A DNA stretch of 57,253 nt from Alphaproteobacteria bacterium (GCA_024280475.1 JAJRQA010000246.1:1-57253); one strand, 5' to 3'; shown: positions 1 through 9,803, counted from the stretch's first letter. Notes: a model not told the origin generated them from the letters alone. A program made the numbers and translations.

Positions 1-501
1 GAGACCAGCCATAAAGATCACGCCAGCTTCCTGGCAAAGTCCCTGCACGGCAATCGCCACGCCAGATGAAGAGCCACCAGAGATCATAACAGCATTGTCT
101 TTTTCGATCATGCGTTTGGCAGAAGCACGAGCAGCTGGTGATTTAGTCTGAGTATCACCGGTTACGTATGCAACCTTTTTACCAAGCACGCCATTGCCCT
201 TAAGGACAGATGGTTTGAAGGTTGAGAGCATGCCGCCATCGCCTTCACCGTTCAAATGTTTGACGGCAAGTTTGAAAGCGCGCAGTTCATCAGCACCCTC
301 ATCAGCATAAGCACCGGTCTGCGGCACGTTAAAGCCGAGCGTGACGGTTTTTCCTTTTGGTGCATTGCAATAGTCTGCTGCATGAGCACCGCGAATAAAG
401 CTCATAGGAGCAACGCCGCTTGTCAGGGCAAATGCCCCCAGTCCGGCACCAGCCTTCAAGATCGTACGCCTTGTAGCAATATTACTCGTTTTCTTTGTCA
501 T
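1..501 (-). CDS. Branched-chain amino-acid-type ABC transporter substrate-binding protein (C-terminus cut by window edge)
   Basis: I translated this by hand from the ATG at 499-501 on the minus strand. The first 167 residues are present and the rest lies beyond position 1. The N-terminus holds a twin-arginine-type signal (ATRRTILKAG, then GAFALTSGVAPMSFIRGAHA), so export by Tat is likely, with cleavage near AHA-A. The mature part begins KTVTLGFNVPQTGAYADEGA and continues with AYVTGDTQTKSP and MISGGSSSGVAIAVQGLCQE. This is the layout of periplasmic type 1 binding proteins of the Leu/Ile/Val/urea family (Peripla_BP_6). Such proteins capture a small solute for an ABC permease; the ligand cannot be told here. 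It is divergent from the ScfR-type regulator at 806 and shares its 300-bp upstream region, so co-regulation is possible but unproven. Confidence 0.85.
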   Translation of the reverse strand, partial: MTKKTSNIATRRTILKAGAGLGAFALTSGVAPMSFIRGAHAADYCNAPKGKTVTLGFNVPQTGAYADEGADELRAFKLAVKHLNGEGDGGMLSTFKPSVLKGNGVLGKKVAYVTGDTQTKSPAARASAKRMIEKDNAVMISGGSSSGVAIAVQGLCQEAGVIFMAGL

Positions 502-640
502 AACTGTCCTCTCTGGTTTGTTAAACACTCTTTTTTGAACAAAGCCCCGGCTACCCGATTAGCAAGCCCATGTGGCATAACGCGATGCGTCGACAAGACG
601 CAGTTTACTTTTTTGGAAACGCTAGCTGATAACAGCACAC

Positions 641-750
641 TTGTAAAATTATATTTAAACTATTGTTTAGTCACGATTTTTTTGTAAAACTTACACAGGC
701 AATCAATGTGAATTTGTAAAACTGTAAAATCATGCTAATGTGCTGCAAAT
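641..750. promoter_or_regulatory. Cluster of TTTGTAAA-like boxes in the 304-bp divergent intergenic region
   Basis: The gap 502-805 between the ABC binding protein and the first ScfR-type regulator holds no gene. It contains TTGTAAAA at 641-648, TTTGTAAAAC at 681-690 followed by TTACAC at 691-696, and AATTTGTAAAACTGTAAAAT at 711-730, then TGCTGCAAA at 741-749. Regulators of the RamB/PrpR family are known to bind TTTGCAAA-type sites, which these resemble. I infer an autoregulatory operator. The gene's start GTG at 806 is preceded by GAGG. Confidence 0.45.
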
Positions 751-805
751 TCAATCAGATAAGAATTCGCCTTCTATCAATAGGAGATGAATCGAGGAAA
801 AAATC

Positions 806-2368
806 GTGATCCCGCTTGGCCCCAGACTTCGCTCTGTTCGCAAGAAAAAGGGCATCACCCAATCAAGCCTTGCCCACTCAATCGGCATATCGGTGAGCTA
901 TTTAAACCTGATCGAGCACAATAAGCGCAATATCGGCCCCGATCTTGTCGCCAGGCTGACCCGCGCCCTCGATATCGATCCAGAGCACCTCTCGGCCCCT
1001 CAGGACGCCCGCCTCATCCACGACCTCGAAAACCTTGCAGCCGAGCCCTTGTTTCGTGATTCGCGGTTGGAGCCTAAAGCACCGCGGGATATTGTTGCCA
1101 ATCATCCCCGATGGGCTGAGGGAATCCTTAAACTCTACCGCACCCACCAAACCTCAAGCGAGGCATTGGAGGCCATGTCTCAGCGCCTCAACCGTGATCC
1201 CTATATGGTAGAAAGCTCCCATCAGATCATGAATATCATCACTTCGATCCGCTCTTTTTCCGAAATTCTTGAAGAGGTGCCCGACTTGCCAGATGACGTG
1301 CGCAACAGTATGGCGACCGGGATCTCTTCAGAAAGCCGCAAACTTGGCAGCACTGCAAAAGCCCTGTTTGAGTTCATCAATGAACCGGGTAAATCACTGC
1401 GCTCCTCAACACCGGCTGATCAGGTCAATGATTTTCTGATCGATCGACACAATTACTTCGAGGAGCTGGAACAAGCGGCAACCAGCCTGCGCGCCCGGAT
1501 CGAGAATTCCGGCCACCGCTTAAGCGATGCCCTGTTCGATTATCTTTTGGCAAAACACGGCACACAGGTAAAATTTCGATCACCGCAGGCGCGCACCACA
1601 CCAGGCACCGCCGCGCGATATCAGTATGAAGAGAAAAGCCGCACTCTTTATCTGGCCAACACGCTGCCAGAAGCGTCGGCACGTTTTCAACTGACACAAC
1701 ATCTGATCGAGCTGGAATATGGCGATATACTGCAAGGCATTCTCGAAAATGCCGATCTAACGGGAGATGTGTACCAAGGCGCCCTGCGCGCTCTGCTGAA
1801 CTACGCGGCCAGCGCCTTTTTGTTTCCTTATGAGCCGTTTTTGGAGGCGTGCGAAAAGACGCGCTATGATATCCAGTTGCTGCGCCGCACTTTTGGCGGC
1901 AGTTTCGAGCAGATCTGTCATCGCTTCACCACCCTTAAACGCCCTAACGCTCCTGGCGTACCTTTTGCCTTTTTGCGCGTTGATCCAGCGGGCAATATTT
2001 CCAAACGCTACAGCCTGCCCAATCTGCCCCTGCCGCGCGGCGATGGTGCCTGCCCCTTACTGCTTGCCTACCGGGCCTTTTTAACGCCGGGGCAAATCTG
2101 CACCCAGATCGGCGCCCTGCCCGAAGGGGAGCAATATCTGTATATTGCCCGCACCGTTTCCAAACATGTGGGTGCTTATGGCGAACCAGACCGCATGTAT
2201 GCAATCATGATCGCCTGTGAAGTGCACTATATTGACCAGGTTCTTTATGGAGACCAGCTGGCGGGGCGCGGCGACCAACACATTACGCCTCTTGGTATTC
2301 ACTGCCGCACCTGTGCAAGAAGTTCCTGCCAGCACCGGGCTCATGGGTCAGTATTAGGGACCTTGTAA
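806..2368 (+). CDS. XRE-family short-chain acyl-CoA-type regulator (ScfR/RamB-like) with an embedded HisKA-like segment
   Basis: 520 residues from a GTG start. Residues about 5-60 are a Cro/C1 helix-turn-helix (GITQSSLAHSIGISVSYLNL). The C-terminal half (about 205-515) matches the DUF2083/RamB-PrpR-type sensor domain, with cysteines C371 (ICHRF), C416 (GACP) and the C500-x2-C503-x4-C508 end motif. All are conserved in the paralogue at 8114-9529; related mycobacterial PrpR carries an iron-sulfur cluster. Between them, residues about 137-192 resemble a histidine-kinase dimerisation helix pair. H139 lies in SSHQIMN, followed by TSIRSFSEIL and SSESRKL, which align with SHELRTP, TSIRSFSEIL and VSESQRL of the kinase at 3128-5842. 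No ATPase domain is present, so it cannot phosphorylate itself. It probably senses short-chain acyl-CoA and regulates acetate/glyoxylate genes. First gene of a four-gene operon. Confidence 0.85.
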   Translation: MIPLGPRLRSVRKKKGITQSSLAHSIGISVSYLNLIEHNKRNIGPDLVARLTRALDIDPEHLSAPQDARLIHDLENLAAEPLFRDSRLEPKAPRDIVANHPRWAEGILKLYRTHQTSSEALEAMSQRLNRDPYMVESSHQIMNIITSIRSFSEILEEVPDLPDDVRNSMATGISSESRKLGSTAKALFEFINEPGKSLRSSTPADQVNDFLIDRHNYFEELEQAATSLRARIENSGHRLSDALFDYLLAKHGTQVKFRSPQARTTPGTAARYQYEEKSRTLYLANTLPEASARFQLTQHLIELEYGDILQGILENADLTGDVYQGALRALLNYAASAFLFPYEPFLEACEKTRYDIQLLRRTFGGSFEQICHRFTTLKRPNAPGVPFAFLRVDPAGNISKRYSLPNLPLPRGDGACPLLLAYRAFLTPGQICTQIGALPEGEQYLYIARTVSKHVGAYGEPDRMYAIMIACEVHYIDQVLYGDQLAGRGDQHITPLGIHCRTCARSSCQHRAHGSVLGTL

Positions 2369-2452
2369 GGAATGATTTTTACGCACCCCGCAAATCATGC
2401 TAAATTAAACTTCAATCTGATTGAACCGATCATCCCAGGGGAATGGCAACCT

Positions 2453-2836
2453 ATGCACAAGACTGTACTAATCGCAGAAGACGAGCCCTATATTGTGCAA
2501 TCGCTCAGTTTTTTACTGGAAAAAGAAGGGCTGGACGTATCGGTTGCCGTGGATGGCCGCCAGACCCTCGACATGCTCCGCAAGAACCCTCCCGATATTT
2601 TACTGCTCGACTTGATGATGGAGCATCTGACCGGCTTTGAGGTTCTCAAAATTTTGCGCTCCGAGAGTGAGCTTAAAGACATCAAAGTGCTTGTGCTATC
2701 CGCCAAGGGTCAAGAAAATGATCGACGCCGGGTGATGGAACTTGGTGCCGATAAATTCATTACCAAGCCCTATGCCAATAATAATGTTGTGCAAAGCGTG
2801 CTAGAGCTGCTGCAAAGCATACCGCAAACGCAATAA
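2453..2836 (+). CDS. Single-domain response regulator (CheY-like receiver)
   Basis: 127 residues from the ATG at 2453, which has GGGG about 10 bases upstream; an ATG at 2372 in the same frame would add an unconserved tail, so I prefer 2453. The receiver fold is complete: acidic pocket D10-E11, phospho-acceptor D53 (DILLLDLMM), switch Ser83 (VLSAKG) and K105 (ITKPY). There is no output domain, so it must act by protein contact or as a phosphate relay/sink. It sits between an XRE regulator with a HisKA-like segment and a symporter-kinase fusion. It is therefore the natural target of the kinase, and possibly the partner of the XRE protein. Confidence 0.88.
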   Translation: MHKTVLIAEDEPYIVQSLSFLLEKEGLDVSVAVDGRQTLDMLRKNPPDILLLDLMMEHLTGFEVLKILRSESELKDIKVLVLSAKGQENDRRRVMELGADKFITKPYANNNVVQSVLELLQSIPQTQ

Positions 2837-2854
2837 AGGGAGCATGAAGTTCGC

Positions 2855-3124
2855 ATGGATAAAGGTCGCGTCAAAGATCTTGCCACCTTGATGCCGTGGG
2901 TGGGACTGTTTCTGTTTGCACCGCCCGTGCTGTTTCTATTTCGCCCGGACACCACGATTTTTGGCGTCCCTGTGCTTCCCGTTTATCTTTTTACCATGTG
3001 GTTCGTGCTCATCTTGACATCAAGAAAACTAACGGAGCACCTAATCGATGAACCTGGCGCTCTGCGCAGTCCTCCCCAGAGCGACCAACCACCCGGCGCC
3101 TCAACTCCCCGCGATGAGGCCTAA
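2855..3124 (+). CDS. Small two-helix membrane protein of a symporter-kinase operon
   Basis: 89 residues. Two hydrophobic segments (about 12-30 and 36-55, MPWVGLFLFAPPVLFLF and VLPVYLFTMWFVLILTS) are followed by a Pro-rich polar tail. A ribosome site (GGGAGCAT) lies upstream, and the stop is 3 bases before the next start at 3128. Small proteins of this shape often precede sodium:solute symporter-family genes and may act as an accessory subunit. I do not recognise the family with certainty. Confidence 0.7.
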   Translation: MDKGRVKDLATLMPWVGLFLFAPPVLFLFRPDTTIFGVPVLPVYLFTMWFVLILTSRKLTEHLIDEPGALRSPPQSDQPPGASTPRDEA

Positions 3125-3127
3125 GCC

Positions 3128-5842
3128 ATGCTCAATTCAGGATTGGTGCTCATCACCTCGGCAAGTTATCTTGCTCTATTGTTCTTACTGGCCTTCTTCG
3201 TCAATCGGCTGGCCGTCAGCAACAAATCAAAACTGATCAACTCGCCCCTGATCTACACATTATCCCTGACCGTCTATTGCACCTCCTGGACATTCTATGG
3301 TGCTGTTGGATCTGCTGCACGCAACGGGCTTGAATTCTTGACCATCTATATTGGCCCGTCCCTCGTTTTTTTTGGCTGGTGGTTTATTTTGCGCAAGCTG
3401 GTGCGCATCAGCAAATCTCATCATATTACCTCGATCGCCGATTTTATCTCCTCGCGCTATGGCAAGAGCGCCCGCCTGGCCGCTTTGGTGACCATCATGG
3501 CCGTGATCGGCACGACCCCCTATATCGCCTTGCAGCTCAAAGCCGTTGCCACCAGCTTCAATACCATCACCCAAGGTCCAAACCTGCCGATAGCAGCGTC
3601 CAGTATCGCCCACAACTTTTATTCTGATACAGGCTTTTGGGTCGCTGCCTCCATGGGCATTTTTCTTGTCCTGTTTGGCACCAGAACCGTTGGCGTTGAA
3701 GAACATCACCATGGGGTCGTGGCGGCCATCGCCATAGAATCGCTGGTCAAGCTGTTCGCTTTTCTGGCCGTGGGCATTTTTGTCATGTTCAGCGTGCGTG
3801 CGCCTGGCGGCGGCAATGTGCTATCCGCGATTGCACTCGACCCCGCCTTGTCGCAGCGCTTTTCATTTCCCGATCAGTTCGGGCCGCGCTGGCTGACCAT
3901 GCTGATCCTGTCGGCCTCGGCGATCATCTGCCTGCCGCGTCAGTTTCAAATCACCGTTGTCGAAATTGCCAATGAGCGCAATCTGCAAAAAGCCTCCTGG
4001 CTGTTCCCTTTATATCTGTTGCTGATCTCCTTGTTTGTCATTCCCATCGCGGTAGCGGGTCTGACCATTTTGCCCACTGGCTCCAATCCCGATCAATTTT
4101 TGCTCACCGTTCCCATGGCCCTTGGCTATGAAGAGCTATCCCTGCTGGCCTTTATTGGCGGCTTCTCATCGGCAACCTCCATGATGATCGTCGCCAGCAT
4201 GGCCTTGTCAATCATGATTTCCAATCATCTTGTCATGCCGCTGCTGCTGCGCCTTCGTCACACAGAGCTGGAGCGAGGCGCGGATTTTACCGGTATCTTG
4301 CTGACCATTCGGCGCATCAGCATCGCGGCAATCCTCATATTGGGCTACATATATTATCGCTTCAGCACAGGATCAGACGCTCTGGCCTCCATCGGTCTCA
4401 TCGCATTTGCAGCCTCTGCGCAGTTTCTACCCGTGATCATTGGCGGTATCTTTTGGAAAAACGGCACGGAGCTTGGTGCCTTTACCGGCCTTAGCGCTGG
4501 CTTTATCGTCTGGGCCTTTACACTCCTCTTACCAGTGTTCGAGCATGCCGGACTGATAAGTGGCACACTCGAAAATGGCCTGTATGGCATCGCATTCTTG
4601 CGCCCTGAGGCTTTATTTGGCGCGACCGGATGGGACCCTCTGGTGCACTCCTTGTTCTGGAGCTATTGCGCCAATATCGGTATTTATATTTTCATCTCCC
4701 TCACCTTGAAGCCTGGCGCGCTGGAGCGATTGCAAGGCTCACTGTTTGTCGATGCGTTCAAAACCCCGTTCATTCCTGATGTTCATCTTTCTGGTCGCTC
4801 GGTCCGTTCTGGCGAACTGGTGGCCCTTAGCCAGCGCATTCTTGGCACCGGCCCAACACAAAAACTGTTTCAAGAGTTTTCAAAAAAACAAGGGGTCACC
4901 GGCTTGCCAGAACCCGACGCCTCGCTTGTCGCCGCCGTTGAACGTCAAATGGCTGGCAGCATTGGCGCCGCCTCCGCGCGCATCATGGTCTCACGGGTCA
5001 TTGAGGGCGAAGAAATCGGCATTGATGAAATGATCGAGATTTTGGATGAGACGCAGCAGGTCATTGCTTACTCGCACCAGCTGGAGCAAAAGTCGCAACA
5101 ACTGGAAGAAACCACCGCCCGCCTGCGCGCCGCCAATGATCAACTCAAACGCATCGACCGGCACAAGGATGATTTTTTGAGCCACGTCTCCCATGAGCTG
5201 CGCACCCCCATGACCTCAATTCGCAGTTTTTCGGAAATCCTGCTCGACACCGACAATCTGGATGGGCAAAAACATGAACAGTTCTTGAAAATCATCGTCT
5301 CTGAAAGCCAGCGCCTGACGCGCTTGCTCGACGAGATCCTTGATATCAATCTGCTCGAAAATGATTACGGCCCCTGGAAAGCCAAAGCCATCCAGCCCTC
5401 GACGATCCTGCGGGAAGCCATTGCCTCCCTCGATGGCCTGGTACAGCAAAAAAATGTCATGCTAACCGACCGCTCAACCCCCAGCAGCTGGTCAACCCAC
5501 GCCGACCCAGACCGACTGAAACAGGTCTATATCAACATTTTGTCCAACGCCATCAAGTTCAGCGATCAAAAACAGCCGCGCGTCTCTATCGATACAAGGG
5601 TCAAAAATGGCAGCTTCAGTACCATAATCTCCGACAATGGTCCCGGCATCGCTCCAGACGATCAAAATGCCATCTTCAAAAAATATCAGCGCAAACAGCC
5701 AAGTGCACAAGGCATTGGCCTTGGACTGGCCATTTCCAAACAGATCATCACGCGCATGAAAGGCTCGATTGATGTCAGCTCCAAGCAAGGGCATGGCGCC
5801 GTCTTCACCGTGACCATTCCCAATATTCAGGCAACGAAATAG
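3128..5842 (+). CDS. Sodium:solute symporter-like sensor histidine kinase (CrbS/CbrA type)
   Basis: 904 residues. The first about 550 form a PutP-like symporter module with about 13 membrane segments (start MLNSGLVLITSASYLALLFL). After a linker and coiled coil (about 640-680, rich in Gln/Glu) come a HisKA H-box with phospho-acceptor H689 (VSHELRTPMTSI), an N-box (NILSNAIKFSD), G1 (DNGPGI) and G2 (GIGLGLAISK). The kinase core is thus complete. Family members (CrbS, CbrA) link uptake or sensing of acetate, histidine or other small solutes to gene expression. Acetate or a related acid is the likely cue here because the operon starts with a ScfR-type regulator and lies beside malate synthase and isocitrate lyase. 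The likely phosphate receiver is the CheY-like protein at 2453. Confidence 0.9.
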   Translation: MLNSGLVLITSASYLALLFLLAFFVNRLAVSNKSKLINSPLIYTLSLTVYCTSWTFYGAVGSAARNGLEFLTIYIGPSLVFFGWWFILRKLVRISKSHHITSIADFISSRYGKSARLAALVTIMAVIGTTPYIALQLKAVATSFNTITQGPNLPIAASSIAHNFYSDTGFWVAASMGIFLVLFGTRTVGVEEHHHGVVAAIAIESLVKLFAFLAVGIFVMFSVRAPGGGNVLSAIALDPALSQRFSFPDQFGPRWLTMLILSASAIICLPRQFQITVVEIANERNLQKASWLFPLYLLLISLFVIPIAVAGLTILPTGSNPDQFLLTVPMALGYEELSLLAFIGGFSSATSMMIVASMALSIMISNHLVMPLLLRLRHTELERGADFTGILLTIRRISIAAILILGYIYYRFSTGSDALASIGLIAFAASAQFLPVIIGGIFWKNGTELGAFTGLSAGFIVWAFTLLLPVFEHAGLISGTLENGLYGIAFLRPEALFGATGWDPLVHSLFWSYCANIGIYIFISLTLKPGALERLQGSLFVDAFKTPFIPDVHLSGRSVRSGELVALSQRILGTGPTQKLFQEFSKKQGVTGLPEPDASLVAAVERQMAGSIGAASARIMVSRVIEGEEIGIDEMIEILDETQQVIAYSHQLEQKSQQLEETTARLRAANDQLKRIDRHKDDFLSHVSHELRTPMTSIRSFSEILLDTDNLDGQKHEQFLKIIVSESQRLTRLLDEILDINLLENDYGPWKAKAIQPSTILREAIASLDGLVQQKNVMLTDRSTPSSWSTHADPDRLKQVYINILSNAIKFSDQKQPRVSIDTRVKNGSFSTIISDNGPGIAPDDQNAIFKKYQRKQPSAQGIGLGLAISKQIITRMKGSIDVSSKQGHGAVFTVTIPNIQATK

Positions 5843-5853
5843 TGTGCTGACAA

Positions 5854-5870
5854 TTGCCATCAGATGGCAA
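5854..5870. terminator. Small hairpin between convergent genes
   Basis: TTGCCAT and ATGGCAA (7 bp) flank a 3-base loop in the 35-bp gap between the kinase and malate synthase. There is no clear T-run on either strand, so a terminator role is only a guess. Confidence 0.3.
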
Positions 5871-5877
5871 CTGAACC

Positions 5878-8070
5878 TCAACATAAATCCCTTTGCTTTG
5901 CCTTTATGCGCATGGTGTGCAAAATGGGTTCGGTGTAACCGCTGGGCTGCTCGCAGCCCTTGAAAACGAGATCGCAGGCGGCTTTAAAAGCGAGACTACC
6001 CTCGAAATCATCAGCCCCGTTCTTTTGATTTACAAGCGCCCGATAACTCGCATCTCCGGCATTTTGCTGATCAACCACACGCGCCATGCGCGCCATGCTT
6101 TCCATGATCTGCTCGCTCGTGCAAATACCATGATGCAGCCAATTGGCCATATGCTGCGAAGATATTCGCAAAGTGGCGCGATCTTCCATCAATCCGACAT
6201 TATGAATATCCGGCACTTTCGAACAACCAATGCCAGCATCAATCCAGCGCGACACATAGCCAAGAATACCTTGCGCATTATTATCGAGCTCAAGCGCAAT
6301 TTCGTCGGCGCTCCATGAGGGGCTTGCCGCAACAGGAATGTCCAACAGCTGATCAAGCGTCGCGCGGGTTTGCCCTTGCAGAGCGGCTTGGCGATCCGCG
6401 ACCAGCACCTCATGATAATGCAAGGCATGCAAAACCGCAGCTGTTGGCGAGGGCACCCAGGCGGTATTGGCACCAGCCTTTGGATGCGCAACCTTTTGCT
6501 CCAGCATATCAGACATCAAATCCGGCATGGCCCACATGCCCTTGCCGATCTGCGCGTGACCCGGCAGGCCACAAGCCAGTCCCACATCGACATTCCAGTC
6601 TTCATACGCCGCTATCCACTCGCAGCTTTTCATATCACCTTTACGCACCATCGGCCCCGCTTCCATCGAGGTATGAATCTCATCACCAGTGCGATCAAGA
6701 AATCCGGTATTGATGAAAAATATGCGCTCGCTTACCGCGCGAATACATTCTTTCAGGTTCAGCGTTGTGCGCCGCTCTTCATCCATAATGCCTATCTTGA
6801 TGGTATTGGGCTCTAGCTCGAGCAATTGCTCTATGCGTGAAAATAGCTCACCGGTAAAAGCCGCTTCACGAGGGCCGTGCATCTTCGGCTTGACGATATA
6901 GATCGATCCCGCCCGACTATTTCGCAAGCCCCCCGGCCTATCCAGATCATGAAGCGCCATGAGGCTGGTAAAGATGCCATCAAGGATCCCTTCAAAAACC
7001 GGATGACCGTGCTCTTCACGCAAAATATCAATGGTCATCAGATGTCCCACATTGCGCACCAGCATCAAAGCACGCCCGCTCAGCGTGAAGCGCCCCCCCT
7101 CGCAACCTCGATAAACGCGGTCATCATTCAGCGTTCGCGTAATAATCTCGCTTTTTTTCTCGACTGTTTGCGATAGATCCCCCTTCATGAGGCCAAGCCA
7201 GTTCCGATAAACGCCAATTTTGTCGCTGGTATCCACCACAGCCACGCTGTCTTCACAATCCATGATGGTTGAAAGGGCGGCCTCAACCACCAGATCTGCG
7301 ATACCGGCACGGTCCTGCTTGCCAATCAACGAGTTCCGGTCGATGCGGATTTCCACATGCAAACCGTGATTGCGCAGTAAAATACCGCGAGGATTTTTAG
7401 AACTTCCGCGATAACCCGCGAGCTGTTTCTTTTCGCCAAGAGTGGTTGTTTGCCCCCCAGACAATTCAACCACCAGCGCTCCATCGACAATCGTTAGCGA
7501 CACCGCATCTGCGTACGACCCCAAGGCTAGAGGAAAAGAGCGATCCAGAAACCGCCGCCCAAAGGCGATCACTTTTTCACCCCGCTCTGGAGCATAGTCA
7601 ACAGAGGGCGCTTGCCCATCATAAGGAATTGCGTCGGTGCCATATAGTGCATCGTACAGACTACCCCAGCGTGCATTGACAGCATTCAAAGCGTATCTGG
7701 CATTGCTCACCGGCACGACGAGCTGGGGACCGGCAATGTCGCTAATCTCCACATCCACATTTTTTGTCGTGACGGTAAAATCTTCGCCCTCGACTTCCAG
7801 ATAGCCTATCTCTTGCAAAAAGCTTCGATAGGCATTGGCATCTATGGGTTGGGTTTTATGTGAGAGATGCCAGGCATCAATTTTTGTTTGCAGGGCCTCT
7901 CGCTCTTCCAGCAATGCCTTATTAACCGGCGTGAGGTCATTGACGATCTGCGCCACCCCTTGCCAGAATTCCTGCTCGTCAATCGGCAGGCCCGGCAAAG
8001 CCTCATCCTTGATGAACGCGGCAAATTCTGGATTGATTGTAAGACCTTCAACGGTCAATTCTCGTGTCAT
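5878..8070 (-). CDS. glcB: Malate synthase G
   Basis: 730 residues from the ATG at 8068-8070 ([10 protein letters not shown]), the usual length of malate synthase G. The frame is open to 8259 but that extension is unrelated and overlaps the upstream gene. AAGGGG lies upstream of the chosen start. It condenses glyoxylate with acetyl-CoA to make malate in the cytoplasm. Recognisable blocks are [61 protein letters not shown] and [14 protein letters not shown]. It lies 43 bp downstream of a ScfR-type regulator on the same strand, so the two are probably one transcript. Glyoxylate can come from isocitrate lyase (10306) or glycolate oxidase (27342-31477), both encoded in this window. Confidence 0.96.
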   Translation of the reverse strand: MTRELTVEGLTINPEFAAFIKDEALPGLPIDEQEFWQGVAQIVNDLTPVNKALLEEREALQTKIDAWHLSHKTQPIDANAYRSFLQEIGYLEVEGEDFTVTTKNVDVEISDIAGPQLVVPVSNARYALNAVNARWGSLYDALYGTDAIPYDGQAPSVDYAPERGEKVIAFGRRFLDRSFPLALGSYADAVSLTIVDGALVVELSGGQTTTLGEKKQLAGYRGSSKNPRGILLRNHGLHVEIRIDRNSLIGKQDRAGIADLVVEAALSTIMDCEDSVAVVDTSDKIGVYRNWLGLMKGDLSQTVEKKSEIITRTLNDDRVYRGCEGGRFTLSGRALMLVRNVGHLMTIDILREEHGHPVFEGILDGIFTSLMALHDLDRPGGLRNSRAGSIYIVKPKMHGPREAAFTGELFSRIEQLLELEPNTIKIGIMDEERRTTLNLKECIRAVSERIFFINTGFLDRTGDEIHTSMEAGPMVRKGDMKSCEWIAAYEDWNVDVGLACGLPGHAQIGKGMWAMPDLMSDMLEQKVAHPKAGANTAWVPSPTAAVLHALHYHEVLVADRQAALQGQTRATLDQLLDIPVAASPSWSADEIALELDNNAQGILGYVSRWIDAGIGCSKVPDIHNVGLMEDRATLRISSQHMANWLHHGICTSEQIMESMARMARVVDQQNAGDASYRALVNQKNGADDFEGSLAFKAACDLVFKGCEQPSGYTEPILHTMRIKAKQRDLC

Positions 8071-8113
8071 ATCACGACCCCTTATTATTGTTATTATTAT
8101 TTGAGTTGAGCGA

Positions 8114-9529
8114 TTACGCGGAAATATAGGCGGACGCACCACGCCTGTTGGCATCAAGGTTGAGTTTATGGTGAGCGGGTGGAAAAGCGCGCTCGGAACA
8201 TTCGAGCCGCGGACAAACCCGACATGAAATGCCAATGGGCACAACATTGCGCTCATCATCGAGTTGAATGCCGTCCGAATAAACCAGCTGCTTGGCGTAA
8301 TCTATATCGACACCAAGACCAATCGACAAATGACGCATCTGCGCGCCATAGCGGTTTTCACCTTTGACAATGGTACGAGCGATGCAAAAGAAGCGCTTAC
8401 GGTCAGGCATCTCGGAAATCTGCACATTGATATTGCCGGGATGCAAAAACGCCGTATAGACATTCCAGCGTGGGCAGGCACCAGAATGGCGCGGAATATG
8501 AATGCCGGACAAAGAGAAGCGCTTGGAAATATTGCCGGCAATATCCGAGCGCACCATATGAAAGGGCAAGCCTTTGGCGCCCGGTTTTTGCAAGGTGGTG
8601 AGGCGATGACAGGTTTGCTCGAAGCTGACAAAAAACTGCTGCGATAACAGATCAACATCATATCGCACGCTCTTTGCGGCCGATAAAATCTGCTCATATG
8701 GCATCAAGATCGCCCCAGCGCAATAATTGGCGAGCGCTGTTTTGGCGAGAATTTGAGCATCCATGCTGGGGAAATTACCCTCACTGACAAGCGCGTTGAT
8801 CTCATGCTCACCAGCCAGCAACGCAGTTTGCACGGCCACTTGAAACGCCCGGCTCTGGGTCGACAGGTTTTGCGCAATCTCCAGCTTGCGACTAGAGGGG
8901 TCAAAGCGCCGCGCCAAACGATTTGGCAGGCCGACAAATCTGGTGTGAACATCAAACGCATTGAGCAAAAATGTCACCAACCCCTGCATGCGCTCTTCAT
9001 CAGATTGGGCGCAATCCGAGCGCACCCTTGTGGCGACCTTTTCCAGACTTGGAAAGAAATTGGAATTGGCCTGTAAAAAATCCGACACCGGCTCGCTTGC
9101 CAAGCCCCGCTGTTCACCCTCTTCTTCACTCGGACTCTCACTGCTTGCGCCATTTTTTTTCAACCGCTGAAAGCTGTCATAAAGATGTAACAAAGCCTTG
9201 GCGATGGCCGGGTTTGAGCTCACCACATCGCGCACATCCATATTGGTGATATCGATATCTGCGAAAATATCGTCACCAAAACACTCCATTAGATCATTGG
9301 CCACACTAGCCTCGTCGCCTTCGGACAGATCCGTAATTTCGAGCCCAAAATAGCCCGCCAGTTTCAATAAAAGCGGCACCGTGACATTGCGGCGATTATG
9401 CTCGATCAGATTGAGATAGCTGGGAGAAATACCAAGGGCGGAGGCCAGGTCAGACTGGTTCATGCTGCGCTGGCGACGCAAGCGCCTGATCTTCCCGCCA
9501 ATGCGGGGTTGGGCCGAAACATTTGCCAT
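8114..9529 (-). CDS. XRE-family short-chain acyl-CoA-type regulator (ScfR/RamB-like), glyoxylate-bypass neighbour
   Basis: 471 residues; the start at 9529 follows GAGGAGA. The N-terminal helix-turn-helix (residues about 10-65, [20 protein letters not shown]) is followed by an acidic linker and the DUF2083-type C-terminal domain (about 150-450). Cysteines C307 (TCHRL), C352 (GACP) and C436-x2-C439-x4-C444 match those of the paralogue at 806-2368. Unlike that paralogue it has no HisKA-like insert: the equivalent stretch (about 125-150) is a short Ser/Glu linker. It is upstream of glcB in the same direction and divergent from the aceA transcript, which points to direct control of the glyoxylate bypass, as RamB does in actinobacteria. 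Whether it activates or represses cannot be read from sequence. Confidence 0.88.
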   Translation of the reverse strand: MANVSAQPRIGGKIRRLRRQRSMNQSDLASALGISPSYLNLIEHNRRNVTVPLLLKLAGYFGLEITDLSEGDEASVANDLMECFGDDIFADIDITNMDVRDVVSSNPAIAKALLHLYDSFQRLKKNGASSESPSEEEGEQRGLASEPVSDFLQANSNFFPSLEKVATRVRSDCAQSDEERMQGLVTFLLNAFDVHTRFVGLPNRLARRFDPSSRKLEIAQNLSTQSRAFQVAVQTALLAGEHEINALVSEGNFPSMDAQILAKTALANYCAGAILMPYEQILSAAKSVRYDVDLLSQQFFVSFEQTCHRLTTLQKPGAKGLPFHMVRSDIAGNISKRFSLSGIHIPRHSGACPRWNVYTAFLHPGNINVQISEMPDRKRFFCIARTIVKGENRYGAQMRHLSIGLGVDIDYAKQLVYSDGIQLDDERNVVPIGISCRVCPRLECSERAFPPAHHKLNLDANRRGASAYISA

Positions 9530-9597
9530 ATCTTCTCCTCAAAGCGATGATCACGACAGGCGCATGATCAAACATTCAACATGTATAATTTTCGAAC

Positions 9598-9695
9598 TTT
9601 ACAAAACAGACCGGATTGACTGTAAATTATTTACACCTTTACAAGCGCTATACCTGAATTATCTTGCTCTTTACATCAGATGTCAATATTTTACA
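9598..9695. promoter_or_regulatory. Cluster of TTTACA/TGTAAA boxes between ScfR-glcB and the aceA unit
   Basis: The 274-bp divergent region 9530-9803 contains TTTACAAAACA at 9598-9608, TGTAAA at 9621-9626, TTTACA at 9630-9635 and again at 9638-9643, 9670-9675 and 9690-9695. The TGTAAA...TTTACA pair at 9621-9635 is an inverted repeat with a 3-base centre. The same core recurs upstream of the other ScfR-type gene at 641-730. I infer operator sites for one or both ScfR proteins. Confidence 0.5.
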
Positions 9696-9803
9696 GACAT
9701 GATGTTAATTCAGGCAACAAGCCGTGTGAGTAACAGTTCTGATCTCTAAAGCTGATAAGCGCATGAGGTTATGTCAAAGCAAGTCAATTAAAGGAATGAC
9801 AAG

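Noticed and set aside
8071..8259. N-terminal extension of malate synthase G
   Set aside because: The extra 63 residues overlap the upstream ScfR gene and have no similarity to malate synthase; [10 protein letters not shown] at 8070 gives the family length.
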